A DNA stretch of 22,380 nucleotides from contig JAUVEF010000001.1 of the NCBI GenBank assembly GCA_030594905.1, positions 1 through 22,380 of the forward strand, written 5' to 3'. The notes beneath the pieces are model-generated. The model ran no database searches and was not told where the DNA came from. It saw nothing but the letters and a program-made list of their open reading frames with translations. Positions 1 through 6,685 of the stretch are shown piece by piece. The first letter of the stretch is position 1, and each line of letters opens with the position of its first letter. The position numbers and the translations under genes were made by a program. Origin of the DNA: Methanosarcinales archaeon (GTDB lineage Archaea > Halobacteriota > Methanosarcinia > Methanosarcinales > Methanogasteraceae).

Positions 1-28
1 GTTTCAATTCTATTGGAATTTCATAAAC
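1..28 (-). CRISPR. Single CRISPR-type repeat at the window edge (probable leader-proximal repeat of an array running off to the left)
   Basis: The first 28 bases begin GTTTCAATTC and end CATAAAC, as archaeal class 1 CRISPR repeats do. An internal inverted repeat is present, AATTC and GAATT separated by TATTG. Read on the minus strand, the repeat ends in ATTGAAAC, the usual 8-nt 5' handle of type I/III crRNAs. The array would therefore be transcribed leftward, with its leader lying to the right, from about 29 to 130. No second copy occurs to the right, so this would be the first repeat after the leader. With only one copy visible, the array itself cannot be demonstrated here. The window starting exactly at the repeat would fit a contig broken inside an array. 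Confidence 0.55.
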
Positions 29-129
29 GAGTTCAAAAGAAGAACATCCCCTGCAATGTTGGAAGGATCAGCAGATCACCTGTGGACGTGGCACGAATTT
101 TTCTATTTCCAATTACCTATCTTAAATTA

Positions 130-360
130 GGACATTACCAATGAATTGCGGGGCATCTTTGACCGATGGGGGTCGGGTGTTGAGATGAGCGCGGGCAGAG
201 GTGGGGTGGGCGGACGTGCATTTGTTGAGGGCAGCGCGAATATGCGAAGTTGCAAACGAAGTAGCAATTTGGGTGAGCCCTGAGCCGAGGGCTGAACCGT
301 ATATCCCTTGTTATACGCCCCGACGACTGAAAGGAGGAGCGCTCAGCGGAGCTTGAGTTC
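130..360. other. GC-rich non-coding island in an AT-rich flank
   Basis: About 230 bases are clearly richer in G+C than the AT-rich DNA around them. They carry two local hairpins: GCCCT/AGGGC around a 6-base loop at 277-292, and GTATA/TATAC around an 8-base loop at about 299-316. A minus-strand open frame across it is low in complexity (many Pro, Ser, Arg, Cys) and has no ribosome binding site, so I do not call it a gene. It matches none of the SRP RNA, RNase P RNA or rRNA core motifs I looked for by eye. It could be a structured RNA, a small mobile element or the remnant of one. From here to 489 I see nothing else. Confidence 0.3.
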
Positions 361-489
361 AAAAAATATTTTCGTTCTTATTTATCATGATAGGCTTTCT
401 TCTTTTCTTATAAATTTGATTTTTTCGTTTTTAAAAATGAAAGAGGAGTCAGGGCTGAATTTCACTTTTTAAAACTCATTATATTCTTA

Positions 490-713
490 TTATAAATTCA
501 CTAAATCAACAACTATTTTTTTATATTGTAACAATTCCTGTTTTTTCCAATAAACGTAAATTGAAGCAATAATAGTAAGACCAATTATTATATGTACAAC
601 TGGCATAAAATTAAACTGTAGATTTTTTTTAAAATAAATAAAATTATCGTGTAGACCATACTTAATACAATAATTGCAATAAATAATCTTGTAATTAAGG
701 CTTTGATAATTTT
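490..713 (-). pseudogene. Small two-helix membrane protein gene with a frameshift in a poly-A run
   Basis: Read leftward from 713, the frame gives a hydrophobic helix (KIIKALITRLFIAIIVLSMV, then YTIILFILKK) and reaches a run of eight A residues at 623-630. One base over, the frame continues NLQFNF, then a second helix (MPVVHIIIGLTIIASIYVYW) and a charged tail ending at the stop at 490-492. Adding one A would join the two halves into a plausible two-helix protein of about 75 residues. No ATG, GTG or TTG precedes the first half in frame; the first ATG is at 659. It follows the small gene at 712-861 directly. It may be a pseudogene, a sequencing error in the homopolymer or a slippage site. No family is recognised with confidence. 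Confidence 0.35.
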
Positions 714-861
714 ATTTTAAAAAATGTTTAAACCAAATGAACCATGAAAACCAACCGAACCAAAGGTATCCAAGAGGATGATTCGAGGTTATGCCTAAAA
801 ATCCCAATAATCCAAAAAAACCTAAAAACCCCCGATATTTCTTTATTACTTCTTTTTCCAT
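712..861 (-). CDS. Small membrane protein, 49 residues, DUF3796-like composition
   Basis: The protein starts MEKEVIKKYRGFLGFFGLLG and is dominated by Phe, Gly, Leu and Trp. It has two hydrophobic stretches (about residues 11-24 and 31-45) separated by a TSNHPLGY turn. The composition and the PLGYLWFGWF motif recall DUF3796-type small membrane proteins; this assignment is from memory and unverified. The start is well supported: GAGGAG lies at 868-873, six bases before the ATG, and a TATA box (TTTATATA on the minus strand) lies at 895-902. The frameshifted gene at 490-713 overlaps its end, so the two probably formed one transcript. Its AT-rich composition differs from the core genes to the right, suggesting acquisition. 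No function can be stated. Confidence 0.6.
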   Translation of the reverse strand: MEKEVIKKYRGFLGFFGLLGFLGITSNHPLGYLWFGWFSWFIWFKHFLK

Positions 862-894
862 GTTAATCTCCTCATAAATTAAAATTGTAATAAT

Positions 895-902
895 TATATA
901 AA
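895..902 (-). promoter_or_regulatory. TATA box for the small membrane protein gene
   Basis: TTTATATA on the minus strand is centred about 37 bases upstream of the ATG at 861. Initiation about 25 bases downstream would leave a short leader containing the GAGGAG ribosome binding site. Confidence 0.45.
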
Positions 903-1034
903 GTTTCCTATAATACTTAAATTGTTTTCATAATTAAGTGGAGAAAACACAATATTATCCCCCCCTACAATAAAAGAAAAAATCAAATTTATTCCCTTTT
1001 GAAAGCCTATCATTCTTTATCCTTTTAGAAGTCA

Positions 1035-1277
1035 CTAAACCCTGGACTTAAGTACAGAGCCTGTACATGGCGATTCATCATTCCACGCATATGACTCCTG
1101 CCCACAATATCCACCTTCACAGGTCTTACGGATAATCCCTGTGCCGCGGCGATTGCCTCCAACCGGAATCTCCGCATGATACTTCGGCGTCACTACTGCA
1201 TGATCAGTCAAAAAAGTTATCGTGTATAAATCATTGCGGAGTTCACCGCGTTTCATGTAGTTGGGATAAAAACCCAT
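1035..1277 (-). CDS. Hypothetical protein, 80 residues, doubtful
   Basis: The frame starts MGFYPNYMKRGELRNDLYTI and contains a CEGGYCGQ cysteine pair near residues 53-58. There is no signal peptide, membrane segment or motif that I recognise. A TTTATATA sequence sits only about 10 bases upstream of the ATG, too close to be an ordinary TATA box for this start. No Shine-Dalgarno sequence is visible. G+C is higher than in the neighbouring DNA, so it may be a gene fragment, for example the tail of a larger protein, or a chance frame. It stands alone in the accessory flank. Confidence 0.25.
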   Translation of the reverse strand: MGFYPNYMKRGELRNDLYTITFLTDHAVVTPKYHAEIPVGGNRRGTGIIRKTCEGGYCGQESYAWNDESPCTGSVLKSRV

Positions 1278-1648
1278 CTTATATAAAACCTTCTTGAGAA
1301 CTGGGCTGTCACATTGTGTGATGTCGGATTGAAACTCCGGTTTTCAGGATATTCAAAACCCGGGAGCAGTCAGCGCCAGACTCAAATCAACAACACCTTC
1401 AAAACCACGCCAACACCATGGTGGCGTGACCGCCCCTTGAAAACGCAATCTTGAGAAGTCGAAGAATGTTATGAGTCTCATCAATCGTCACGCGACAGCG
1501 ATATATAGTATGATATGGGGATTTTTTATTATGTCCACAAATTAAATTGCCGCGACACTATTGTATTTCACTAAATATCCCAAGTTGTGCAGTGATTGAG
1601 CAATAATACCACCCCGGCACACCGCAAGTCCCTGATGTAACCATAGTA
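1278..1648. other. Intergenic stretch beside the tRNA 3' end with a possible gene fragment
   Basis: No complete gene is visible. On the minus strand, about 1399-1549 is open without a start codon and encodes a protein-like segment (VTIDETHNILRLLKIAFSRG), possibly a broken gene. CACGCCA at 1406-1412 pairs with TGGCGTG at 1422-1428 around a perfect CACCATGGTG palindrome. The stretch lies at the 3' side of the tRNA gene, where integrative elements often insert, but I found no duplicated tRNA 3' end that would mark an attachment site. Confidence 0.3.
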
Positions 1649-1723
1649 TGGGACCGCTGCGATTTGAACGCAGGTGCCAGCGTCCCGAACGCTGGAGGAT
1701 GGTCCAGGCTACCTCACGGTCCC
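1649..1723 (-). tRNA. tRNA-Pro (anticodon CGG)
   Basis: On the minus strand the acceptor arm GGGACCG pairs with CGGTCCC, followed by discriminator A at 1649. The anticodon stem CAGCG/CGCTG encloses the loop TTCGGGA, giving anticodon CGG at positions 34-36 with G37, as usual for proline tRNAs. The T arm CTGCG/CGCAG encloses TTCAAAT. The D stem has three good pairs and a T-T mismatch at 13-22. No intron is present and CCA is not encoded. It begins 15 bases after the rpoN stop on the same strand, so it could be processed from the rps9-rpoN transcript. Confidence 0.95.
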
Positions 1724-1738
1724 ATAATTAAGCATAGA

Positions 1739-1924
1739 TCAGTAATATGGCGAAAGATCATCCACCAGTTCGACATGGGCAAGAAGCATCCTCCGGCAGC
1801 AGTACCGTTCGACACCGAGATCGTCCAGAACTTTTGCAGGATCTTCCAGCTGTATACGCTCCTTAAAATCCATCCACGCAGCAGATACGACTTTTCCACA
1901 TGTAAAACATCGAACCGGGATCAT
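1739..1924 (-). CDS. rpoN: DNA-directed RNA polymerase subunit N (Rpo10)
   Basis: This 61-residue protein is the archaeal homologue of eukaryotic RPB10, a small zinc-binding subunit that helps assemble the Rpo3/Rpo11 platform. It has the expected N-terminus [11 protein letters not shown], giving the first CxxC pair (C6, C9), and the adjacent pair in RYCCRRML (C42, C43) that completes the atypical zinc site. The length is normal for the family. The start is set by the invariant MIPVRCF; longer in-frame starts run back through rps9. It lies 7 bases downstream of rps9 in the usual archaeal order. The gene that normally follows, rpoK, is replaced here by tRNA-Pro. Confidence 0.97.
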   Translation of the reverse strand: MIPVRCFTCGKVVSAAWMDFKERIQLEDPAKVLDDLGVERYCCRRMLLAHVELVDDLSPYY

Positions 1925-1931
1925 AACTTTA

Positions 1932-2336
1932 TCACCGGTAGGACTTTTGTCTTCGTGCTCTGGCTCCACGACCGCCGAACTTCTTTGTTTCCTTGTGCCT
2001 CGAGTCGCTGACCAGCAGGTTGTGGTCGTAGTCCACGAATGTCTGTTTGAGTGCCGGATCATTTGTCCACGCCAGCAATCCGCCAGCAATTGCGGTCCTC
2101 GCAGCGCCTGCCTGTCCTATAATCCCACCGCCATGCATATCGACATCGATGTCAATACCACTGACGACACCGTCGCCTGCGAGTATGAGTGGTTCCATCA
2201 TCTTGAGGCGGGCAAGTTCGGGCATACATAGCTCAAGTGGTTTTTTGTTGATGCGCACCCGCCCGTTACCTTCTCTGATGCTTGCGCGAGCAACAGCGGT
2301 CTTCTTTTTTCCTGATGAATTGACGATTCTGGTCAT
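1932..2336 (-). CDS. rps9: Small ribosomal subunit protein uS9
   Basis: The 134-residue protein begins [20 protein letters not shown] and ends in the basic tail [11 protein letters not shown]. That tail reaches the P-site tRNA in the 30S subunit. The central [20 protein letters not shown] segment is the conserved uS9 core. The frame is open for 45 more codons upstream, but the family N-terminus fixes the start at 2336. A TATA box at 2361-2369 then gives an almost leaderless transcript. rpoN follows after 7 bases. In many archaea rpl13 sits immediately upstream of rps9; here that place is taken by the TFS gene, 95 bases away. Confidence 0.97.
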   Translation of the reverse strand: MTRIVNSSGKKKTAVARASIREGNGRVRINKKPLELCMPELARLKMMEPLILAGDGVVSGIDIDVDMHGGGIIGQAGAARTAIAGGLLAWTNDPALKQTFVDYDHNLLVSDSRHKETKKFGGRGARARRQKSYR

Positions 2337-2360
2337 CTGGTATTGGTATCTCTGGCTACG

Positions 2361-2369
2361 CAATATAAA
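2361..2369 (-). promoter_or_regulatory. TATA box for rps9-rpoN(-tRNA-Pro)
   Basis: TTTATATTG on the minus strand is centred about 29 bases upstream of the rps9 ATG. Initiation would fall within a few bases of the start codon. This supports both the short uS9 start and a separate promoter for the operon downstream of TFS. Confidence 0.5.
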
Positions 2370-2431
2370 GCTATCTCGCCCTCTCTCGGTTGGTTGGAAA
2401 ACCCGCGTATACGATAGGGCGTCGCTCCTGA

Positions 2432-2743
2432 TCAATCGTATTCCCGCCAGGTTCGCCCGCATTTCGTACATCTGAAGAATCTAGTTTCGCTCTCATCTGC
2501 TGACCGAAGCTGCCGCAACCACCAGTAAGCGGTAGTGTTGCCGCATTCTTCGCACCGTGCGTGCGTGGTCGGAAGCCCTGCATCAACCTCGCCTTCGAGC
2601 ACCGTGATCGTCTTTTTTGTGCGCCGCTCGACAGATACAACAGTTTCGCTGCCTTTGCTTTCCTTTGCAAACCCGCAGCGCCTGCATGTCAGCGCACCGT
2701 CCTTCATCACCAACATGGTGCCGCAATCCGGACAAAATTCCAT
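2432..2743 (-). CDS. tfs: Transcription elongation factor TFS (transcript cleavage factor)
   Basis: TFS rescues backtracked archaeal RNA polymerase by stimulating its intrinsic RNA cleavage, the role TFIIS has in eukaryotes. The 103-residue protein has an N-terminal zinc ribbon (C4, C7, C20, C23: CPDCG and CRRCG) and a C-terminal TFIIS-type zinc ribbon (C64, C67, C92, C95). In the C-terminal hairpin, [11 protein letters not shown] carries the two acidic residues (D83, E84) that reach the polymerase active site. Length and domain order are normal. The start is the ATG before EFCPDCG, with a TATA-like TTTATTA about 27 bases upstream. It lies upstream of rps9-rpoN on the same strand. Confidence 0.96.
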   Translation of the reverse strand: MEFCPDCGTMLVMKDGALTCRRCGFAKESKGSETVVSVERRTKKTITVLEGEVDAGLPTTHARCEECGNTTAYWWLRQLRSADESETRFFRCTKCGRTWREYD

Positions 2744-2767
2744 AACGCAATCATTCGACGTGTCCGG

Positions 2768-2774
2768 TAATAAA
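2768..2774 (-). promoter_or_regulatory. TATA-like element for tfs
   Basis: TTTATTA on the minus strand is centred about 28 bases upstream of the ATG at 2743, a spacing that fits a leaderless or near-leaderless transcript. Confidence 0.4.
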
Positions 2775-2808
2775 GGTGTTTGACATAATCTTACAACCGC
2801 GAGATCAT

Positions 2809-2888
2809 GGAGTGGCGGGGCAGTAGGATGGTAGTGGTAGTAGGAGTAGCGGATGCCGTGGAGGCAATGGGAGTAGTGGGAGTGGCGC
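2809..2888. repeat. Imperfect GGN/GGAGTAGTGG-type repeat tract
   Basis: About 80 bases between the divergent tfs and pelA genes consist of degenerate units built from GGAGTAGT, GGTAGT and GGCGG. Nearly all spacing between GG doublets is 1 to 4 bases. The strand is strongly purine-rich. There is no coding signal. It may be a degenerate minisatellite or a sequence prone to two-tetrad G-quadruplexes. It sits upstream of the pelA promoter. Confidence 0.45.
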
Positions 2889-2942
2889 GATTCACCAGTC
2901 TTAAGTAAGTGCAGAGTACATTATACGGCAGGGACGCAATCG

Positions 2943-4025
2943 ATGAAGATTGGAAAACAGAAACTGAAGAACCGTTGCGGCGTGATTAAACTTGTGCCGG
3001 AGTCGCTTGACGACCTGTGGCATCTGAAGTACATCATCGAAGACGGGGATCTTGTATCGGCATTCACAAAGAGGCGGGTCGAGGGTGCAACCGACAAGCT
3101 CCGCCCCGAATCGGCAGAGAAAAGATCGATGCATCTCACCATCGAGGTTGCTGGCATGGAGTTTCACCGTTTCTCAAACCGGCTTCGGGTGCGCGGCATC
3201 ATTAAAAATGGAGTTGATGCAGGCGAGTACCATACCATCAACATCGAGACCGGAGGGGTAATCGAGATTGGCAAGTGCTGGAAGCCGGATCAGCTCGAAC
3301 GTATCAATGAGGCGAAAGCTGCATCTGAGCGCCCACGTGTGACGATCGTGACGATTGAGTCAGGCGAGGCGTGCATCGGGCTTGTACGCCAGTTTGGGGT
3401 GGATATGGTGTCCCAGATCACCCAGCCGCCCGGAAAACAGCATGGCGATTTTACACGCGATTTTTTCGTATCAGTCTCATCTGCGCTCGATCAAGCCGTG
3501 GGTAGGGGACCTGCGCAGGACGGAAACGACCAGCAGGCGATAATCATCGCTGGACCAGGGTTCATCAAAGATGATTTTATGAAGCATCTGCGGGCGGCTT
3601 TTCCGGAGATCGCTGCACGGGCTGTGATTGCAGATACGGTGTCCACGGGCATCCCCGGATTTCTGGAGGTGCTGCGGCGCGGCGCGGTTGATAGGATCGT
3701 GCAGGAATCGCGGATTGGCAGGGAGGCAGAGCTGATGGACTCACTCATGCGCGAGATTGCCGCCGATGGGCGGTGTGCTTACGGGATCGCGGAGGTTGTG
3801 GATGCGCTCGAGTTTGGCGCGGTCGAGACGCTGATGATCGTTGATGAGACGCTGCGGGGCTTCCGCGAGGCGAAAGATGGGTCTGGTGTCGATGCCGATG
3901 CCCTGATGCGGAAGGTTGAACATGCACAAGGCAGGGTCGTTGTCTTCAGTTCCGAATTTGAGCCGGGAACGCGTCTTGATGCGCTTGGCGGGATCGCCGC
4001 GCTGCTCCGGTTTAAGGTTGGTTAG
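2943..4025 (+). CDS. pelA: Pelota/Dom34 mRNA surveillance protein
   Basis: Pelota pairs with aEF1alpha or ABCE1 to split ribosomes stalled without a usable codon or termination factor. The 360-residue protein shows the whole architecture. The N-terminal Sm-like domain (about 1-130) has the LVPESLDDLWHLKYIIEDGD motif. An eRF1 domain 2-like region (about 135-265) includes VTIVTIESGEACIGLVRQ. The C-terminal domain (about 270-360) carries YGIAEVVDALEFGAVETLMI and ends FKVG. There is no GGQ motif, as expected for pelota. The start is ATG 2943 with no Shine-Dalgarno sequence; a TATA-like CATTATAC at 2919-2926 suggests a leaderless mRNA. The Trm112-like gene follows after 142 bases. Confidence 0.96.
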   Translation: MKIGKQKLKNRCGVIKLVPESLDDLWHLKYIIEDGDLVSAFTKRRVEGATDKLRPESAEKRSMHLTIEVAGMEFHRFSNRLRVRGIIKNGVDAGEYHTINIETGGVIEIGKCWKPDQLERINEAKAASERPRVTIVTIESGEACIGLVRQFGVDMVSQITQPPGKQHGDFTRDFFVSVSSALDQAVGRGPAQDGNDQQAIIIAGPGFIKDDFMKHLRAAFPEIAARAVIADTVSTGIPGFLEVLRRGAVDRIVQESRIGREAELMDSLMREIAADGRCAYGIAEVVDALEFGAVETLMIVDETLRGFREAKDGSGVDADALMRKVEHAQGRVVVFSSEFEPGTRLDALGGIAALLRFKVG

Positions 4026-4141
4026 GTGGACAGGCTCAACACATCGCGCACAGTTGTGAAATTTCAGCGTAAAAAACATAGCGCACCTGAAGATACCCCG
4101 CCTCCTGCCACACGAGTTATGGAAAGTCTTAATAAAATTGG

Positions 4142-4161
4142 CACCGATTCAAATTCGGTGA
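4142..4161 (+). promoter_or_regulatory. Hairpin that covers the ribosome binding site of the Trm112-like gene
   Basis: CACCGA (4142-4147) pairs with TCGGTG (4155-4160) around a 7-base loop. The only Shine-Dalgarno-like sequence before the Trm112-like gene, GGTGA at 4157-4161, overlaps the right arm. If the hairpin forms in RNA it would mask ribosome binding. Spacing from GGTGA to the second of the two tandem ATGs (4168) is 6 bases, against 3 for the first (4165). Confidence 0.4.
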
Positions 4162-4167
4162 CTTATG

Positions 4168-4356
4168 ATGAAGAAGGAACTGATGGATATACTTGCCTGC
4201 CCGATGTGCAAAGGGGATCTGGAGCTAAATGTGACCGACGTAAGTGAATCGGTTGACGAGGTCACCGCAGGCACGCTGTACTGCAAGAAATGTGACGAGC
4301 ACTATCCAATCGAGGACGGTATTCCAAATATGCTTCCGCCAAATCTTCGGGACTAA
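4168..4356 (+). CDS. Trm112-family zinc-ribbon protein
   Basis: The 62-residue protein (63 from the ATG at 4165) resembles Trm112/YcaR-type proteins. Trm112 activates SAM-dependent methyltransferases that modify tRNA, rRNA and release factor. It begins MKKELMDILACPMCKGDLEL, with the first CxxC, and has a second CxxC in LYCKKCDEHYPIEDGIPNML. The ending PIEDGIPxMLP is the family hallmark. The second of two tandem ATGs is chosen because of its spacing to GGTGA. In archaea a Trm112 partner of the Mtq2-type release-factor methyltransferase links this family to translation termination, which fits its place after pelA. That functional link is inference. Confidence 0.9.
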   Translation: MKKELMDILACPMCKGDLELNVTDVSESVDEVTAGTLYCKKCDEHYPIEDGIPNMLPPNLRD

Positions 4357-4381
4357 CGCTGAATATTGTGGTGCGTGGTGT

Positions 4382-4966
4382 ATGAAAATGGCAAAACATG
4401 AACTTTCGCAGCAAATTGTTCTGAGCAAACGCCGGTTTAACTCCATCGAGTTTGAGAATCCACATGCCGAGCTGCAGTTAGATAGTGATCAGGACAGTGC
4501 GTTTCAGATCGGTGTTGTCAACCACGGAGAGCCCGCAAGGATATATCTGGCAGCAAGTCCTGAAATACAGGACAGTATCAAGTTTCTAAATAACGATTTT
4601 GTTGTAGGCGCTGAAGCGGTTGTGGACGTCGTCGCGCACATCCGGATACGGCAGCACGGTAGCATATCAGTAACTGTGGGGTATGGCTCAAATACGGATA
4701 GTTTTGATATTGATCTAATCCCGGTGGCAGGTCACAAGATTGAGGTCGATCCGAACCTCGGGGTTCCAGGAAATCCTGAGAAGTACAGGCTTGCACTGCA
4801 TATGCCGGTATTGCCGGTGTCGATGAAAATTATTGGCGCGCTGATGTTTTGCCTCACAATCCTAACATTTGTCACCGATATTGTGCCGACGTTTGTTGGT
4901 GCGATTTCGTCGGCGTTGCTGCTTGCGATTGTCGTACTGTATTTTCTGGTACCTCATATCAGATGA
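4382..4966 (+). CDS. Conserved archaeal membrane-anchored protein (DUF7524-like)
   Basis: The 194-residue protein starts MKMAKHELSQQIVLSKRRFN, 25 bases after the Trm112-like gene. A longer frame back to 4244 would overlap that gene and is rejected. Residues about 1-135 look like a beta-sandwich: FQIGVVNHGEPARIYLAASP, then a repeat-like segment ending in SVTVGYGSN. Two membrane helices follow near the C-terminus (about 148-166 and 173-190), ending LVPHIR. It would expose a beta-rich domain tethered by a helical hairpin. The pattern resembles haloarchaeal proteins labelled DUF7524; this match is from memory. No catalytic motif is visible. Confidence 0.75.
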   Translation: MKMAKHELSQQIVLSKRRFNSIEFENPHAELQLDSDQDSAFQIGVVNHGEPARIYLAASPEIQDSIKFLNNDFVVGAEAVVDVVAHIRIRQHGSISVTVGYGSNTDSFDIDLIPVAGHKIEVDPNLGVPGNPEKYRLALHMPVLPVSMKIIGALMFCLTILTFVTDIVPTFVGAISSALLLAIVVLYFLVPHIR

Positions 4967-5022
4967 CCGGAAACGCGTTAATCTTATATGAGATGTCTGC
5001 CAATTAGTACATGAGGTAGGGA

Positions 5023-5448
5023 ATGGACGAGTGGCAAGTTGACCTAAATATACCGGACATCGGCGGCATGTTCACGATGGGGGTAACCGGAATATGTTCT
5101 ACATTGATAGGGATTGCAGAGATCACGTACATGATGATGATCATTACTACCGCATATGAGACAAACGGCAAGGACTGGCTCCTAGACCTGCTGTGTGCGG
5201 AGGCGTACACCCAGGAGATTACGTATGTTCTCGTGTCATCAATTCTCCTTTTAGTATCTGCGATCGTTTTTCTCATAACAGCAAGTATTACGCTTATTGA
5301 ATTAAGTATGATACGGAAAGGGCACAGTCCGCACATAAAGACCGTATTTGTGATGTTCCTGCTCGGTCTGATTCTATTATCACTCACCATAGTATCGACA
5401 ATCATCATCAAGCAATACGGAGTCGAAATGTTTGGATTGATCCGGTAG
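5023..5448 (+). CDS. Hypothetical membrane protein with about three helices
   Basis: The 141-residue protein begins [20 protein letters not shown]. It has hydrophobic segments at about 16-43, 66-94 and 105-128, and short soluble loops such as [14 protein letters not shown] do not recognise a family. GAGGT lies about 10 bases before the ATG, and a TATA-like TTATATGA about 35 bases upstream (near 4983) suggests its own promoter. The ChlI-like ATPase begins 16 bases after its stop with its own GGAGGG site, so the two are probably one transcript. A membrane anchor or partner for the ATPase is conceivable, but nothing in the sequence proves it. Confidence 0.7.
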   Translation: MDEWQVDLNIPDIGGMFTMGVTGICSTLIGIAEITYMMMIITTAYETNGKDWLLDLLCAEAYTQEITYVLVSSILLLVSAIVFLITASITLIELSMIRKGHSPHIKTVFVMFLLGLILLSLTIVSTIIIKQYGVEMFGLIR

Positions 5449-5464
5449 CCGGAGGGTTTTAGTT

Positions 5465-6685
5465 ATGGCATCGACTATAAAAATAAAAGATTACATCTGG
5501 AAGCTCAAGGGGCACAATGCGGGCAATGGCAACGGCGGGGGCAATGGAAATGGCGGTAATGGGGGAGTTGCCACCGCGATAACGGGCGTAATAAAAGAAA
5601 AGCCACCTGAAAACCTCGAAGATGTAAAGCGAGAACTGAGTGAACGGACAAAGGTAAAGTCAAAGGCACACCGGACACTATACCCGGTCACCGCGATCGT
5701 CGGGCAAGAACAAATGAAACGCGCACTGATCCTGAATGCGATCAACCCGTCAATCGGCGGCGTGCTGATTCGCGGTCAGAAAGGTACCGCAAAATCGACT
5801 GCTGTGCGAGGACTGACCGAGGTTCTTCCGGAGATTGAGCTCGTGCAAGGGTGTAAATTCAATTGCGACCCTGCAAATCCCGACAAATTCTGCTGGGAAT
5901 GCAACGATCGGCTCGAAAGCGGCAAGATCATAACTGACCGGCGCATGATGCGGGTGATCGATCTGCCGGTCGGCGCAACCGAGGATCGTGTAGTCGGGAG
6001 TCTTGATATCGAAAAGGCGATAAAGAGCGGTTTACAGTCGTTTGAGCCAGGGATACTCGCAGAGGCGAACCGTGGCATCCTGTATGTCGATGAGATCAAC
6101 CTGCTCGATGACTATGTGGTGGATGCGCTGCTTGACTCTGCTGCCATGGGCATCAATACCGTCGAGCGTGAAGGTATCAGCATCAGCCACCCGGCGCAGT
6201 TCATCATCGTCGGCAGCATGAACCCGGAGGAAGGCGAACTCCGCCCGCAGTTGCTTGACCGGATCGCGCTGCAGGTTGAGGTAGAAGGCATTCCTGATAT
6301 CGAGCAGCGTGTGGAGATCGTTACAAGGCAGGATGAGTTTTTAAGAGACCCGGAGTCGTTCAAACAAGCGTATGCTGGTGATCAGGAGCGCTTGCGGTCA
6401 AAGATCGTGCAGGCGCAGCGTCTGATGCCAAATGTCAAGATGCCACACGAACTGCTGCGCACCATTGCGAGGATCTGCATCGAGTTTCGGGTGGACGGAC
6501 ACCGGGCAGACATCATGATTGACAGGACCGCACGGACGAATGCCGCTTATGAAGGGCGCGATCAGGTGATCGTCGATGATATCATCGAGGCATCCGAACT
6601 GGTACTCCCGCACAGGATGCGAAAGCGTCCGTTTGAGGACGAGGAGTTTAATCGGGACCGATTGCGAGACGTGGTCAGAGGATAG
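5465..6685 (+). CDS. ChlI/BchI-like AAA+ ATPase (magnesium chelatase subunit I family)
   Basis: Members act with a VWA-domain partner as ATP-driven loaders, classically for metal insertion into tetrapyrroles. The 406-residue protein has Walker [10 protein letters not shown] (104-112), Walker [12 protein letters not shown] (204-214), sensor 1 in GSMNPEEG (about 250-257) and DRIALQVEV after it. A cysteine cluster lies between Walker A and B (C130, C134, C143, C146; CKFNC and CWEC), typical of one ChlI subgroup and likely to bind metal. Residues 19-34 form an unusual Gly/Asn-only stretch, probably a flexible linker after a short N-terminal segment. GGAGGG lies 9 bases before the ATG. No ChlD or CobN partner is nearby, so the substrate is unknown. 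A role in nickel tetrapyrrole metabolism is possible but unproven. Confidence 0.9.
   Translation: MASTIKIKDYIWKLKGHNAGNGNGGGNGNGGNGGVATAITGVIKEKPPENLEDVKRELSERTKVKSKAHRTLYPVTAIVGQEQMKRALILNAINPSIGGVLIRGQKGTAKSTAVRGLTEVLPEIELVQGCKFNCDPANPDKFCWECNDRLESGKIITDRRMMRVIDLPVGATEDRVVGSLDIEKAIKSGLQSFEPGILAEANRGILYVDEINLLDDYVVDALLDSAAMGINTVEREGISISHPAQFIIVGSMNPEEGELRPQLLDRIALQVEVEGIPDIEQRVEIVTRQDEFLRDPESFKQAYAGDQERLRSKIVQAQRLMPNVKMPHELLRTIARICIEFRVDGHRADIMIDRTARTNAAYEGRDQVIVDDIIEASELVLPHRMRKRPFEDEEFNRDRLRDVVRG

Noticed and set aside
135..362. A 75-codon minus-strand open frame in the GC-rich island
   Set aside because: Its Pro/Ser/Arg/Cys-rich sequence is low in complexity, and it has no ribosome binding site and no recognisable motif; GC-rich DNA gives such frames by chance.
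1278..1723. Integration site (att) of a genomic island at the tRNA-Pro 3' end
   Set aside because: The AT-rich accessory flank lies on the correct side, but I found no direct repeat of the tRNA 3' end and no integrase gene in the window.
2047..2475. A long plus-strand frame opposite rps9
   Set aside because: It is antisense to uS9, whose assignment is certain, and its sequence is an ordinary antisense shadow.
4026..4247. A 73-codon frame starting right after the pelA stop
   Set aside because: It begins at GTG with no ribosome binding site, runs in the wrong frame through the Trm112-like gene and contains no conserved pattern.
4244..4381. N-terminal extension of the DUF7524-like protein
   Set aside because: The extra 46 residues overlap the Trm112-like gene out of frame, and the internal ATG at 4382 gives a natural protein N-terminus.
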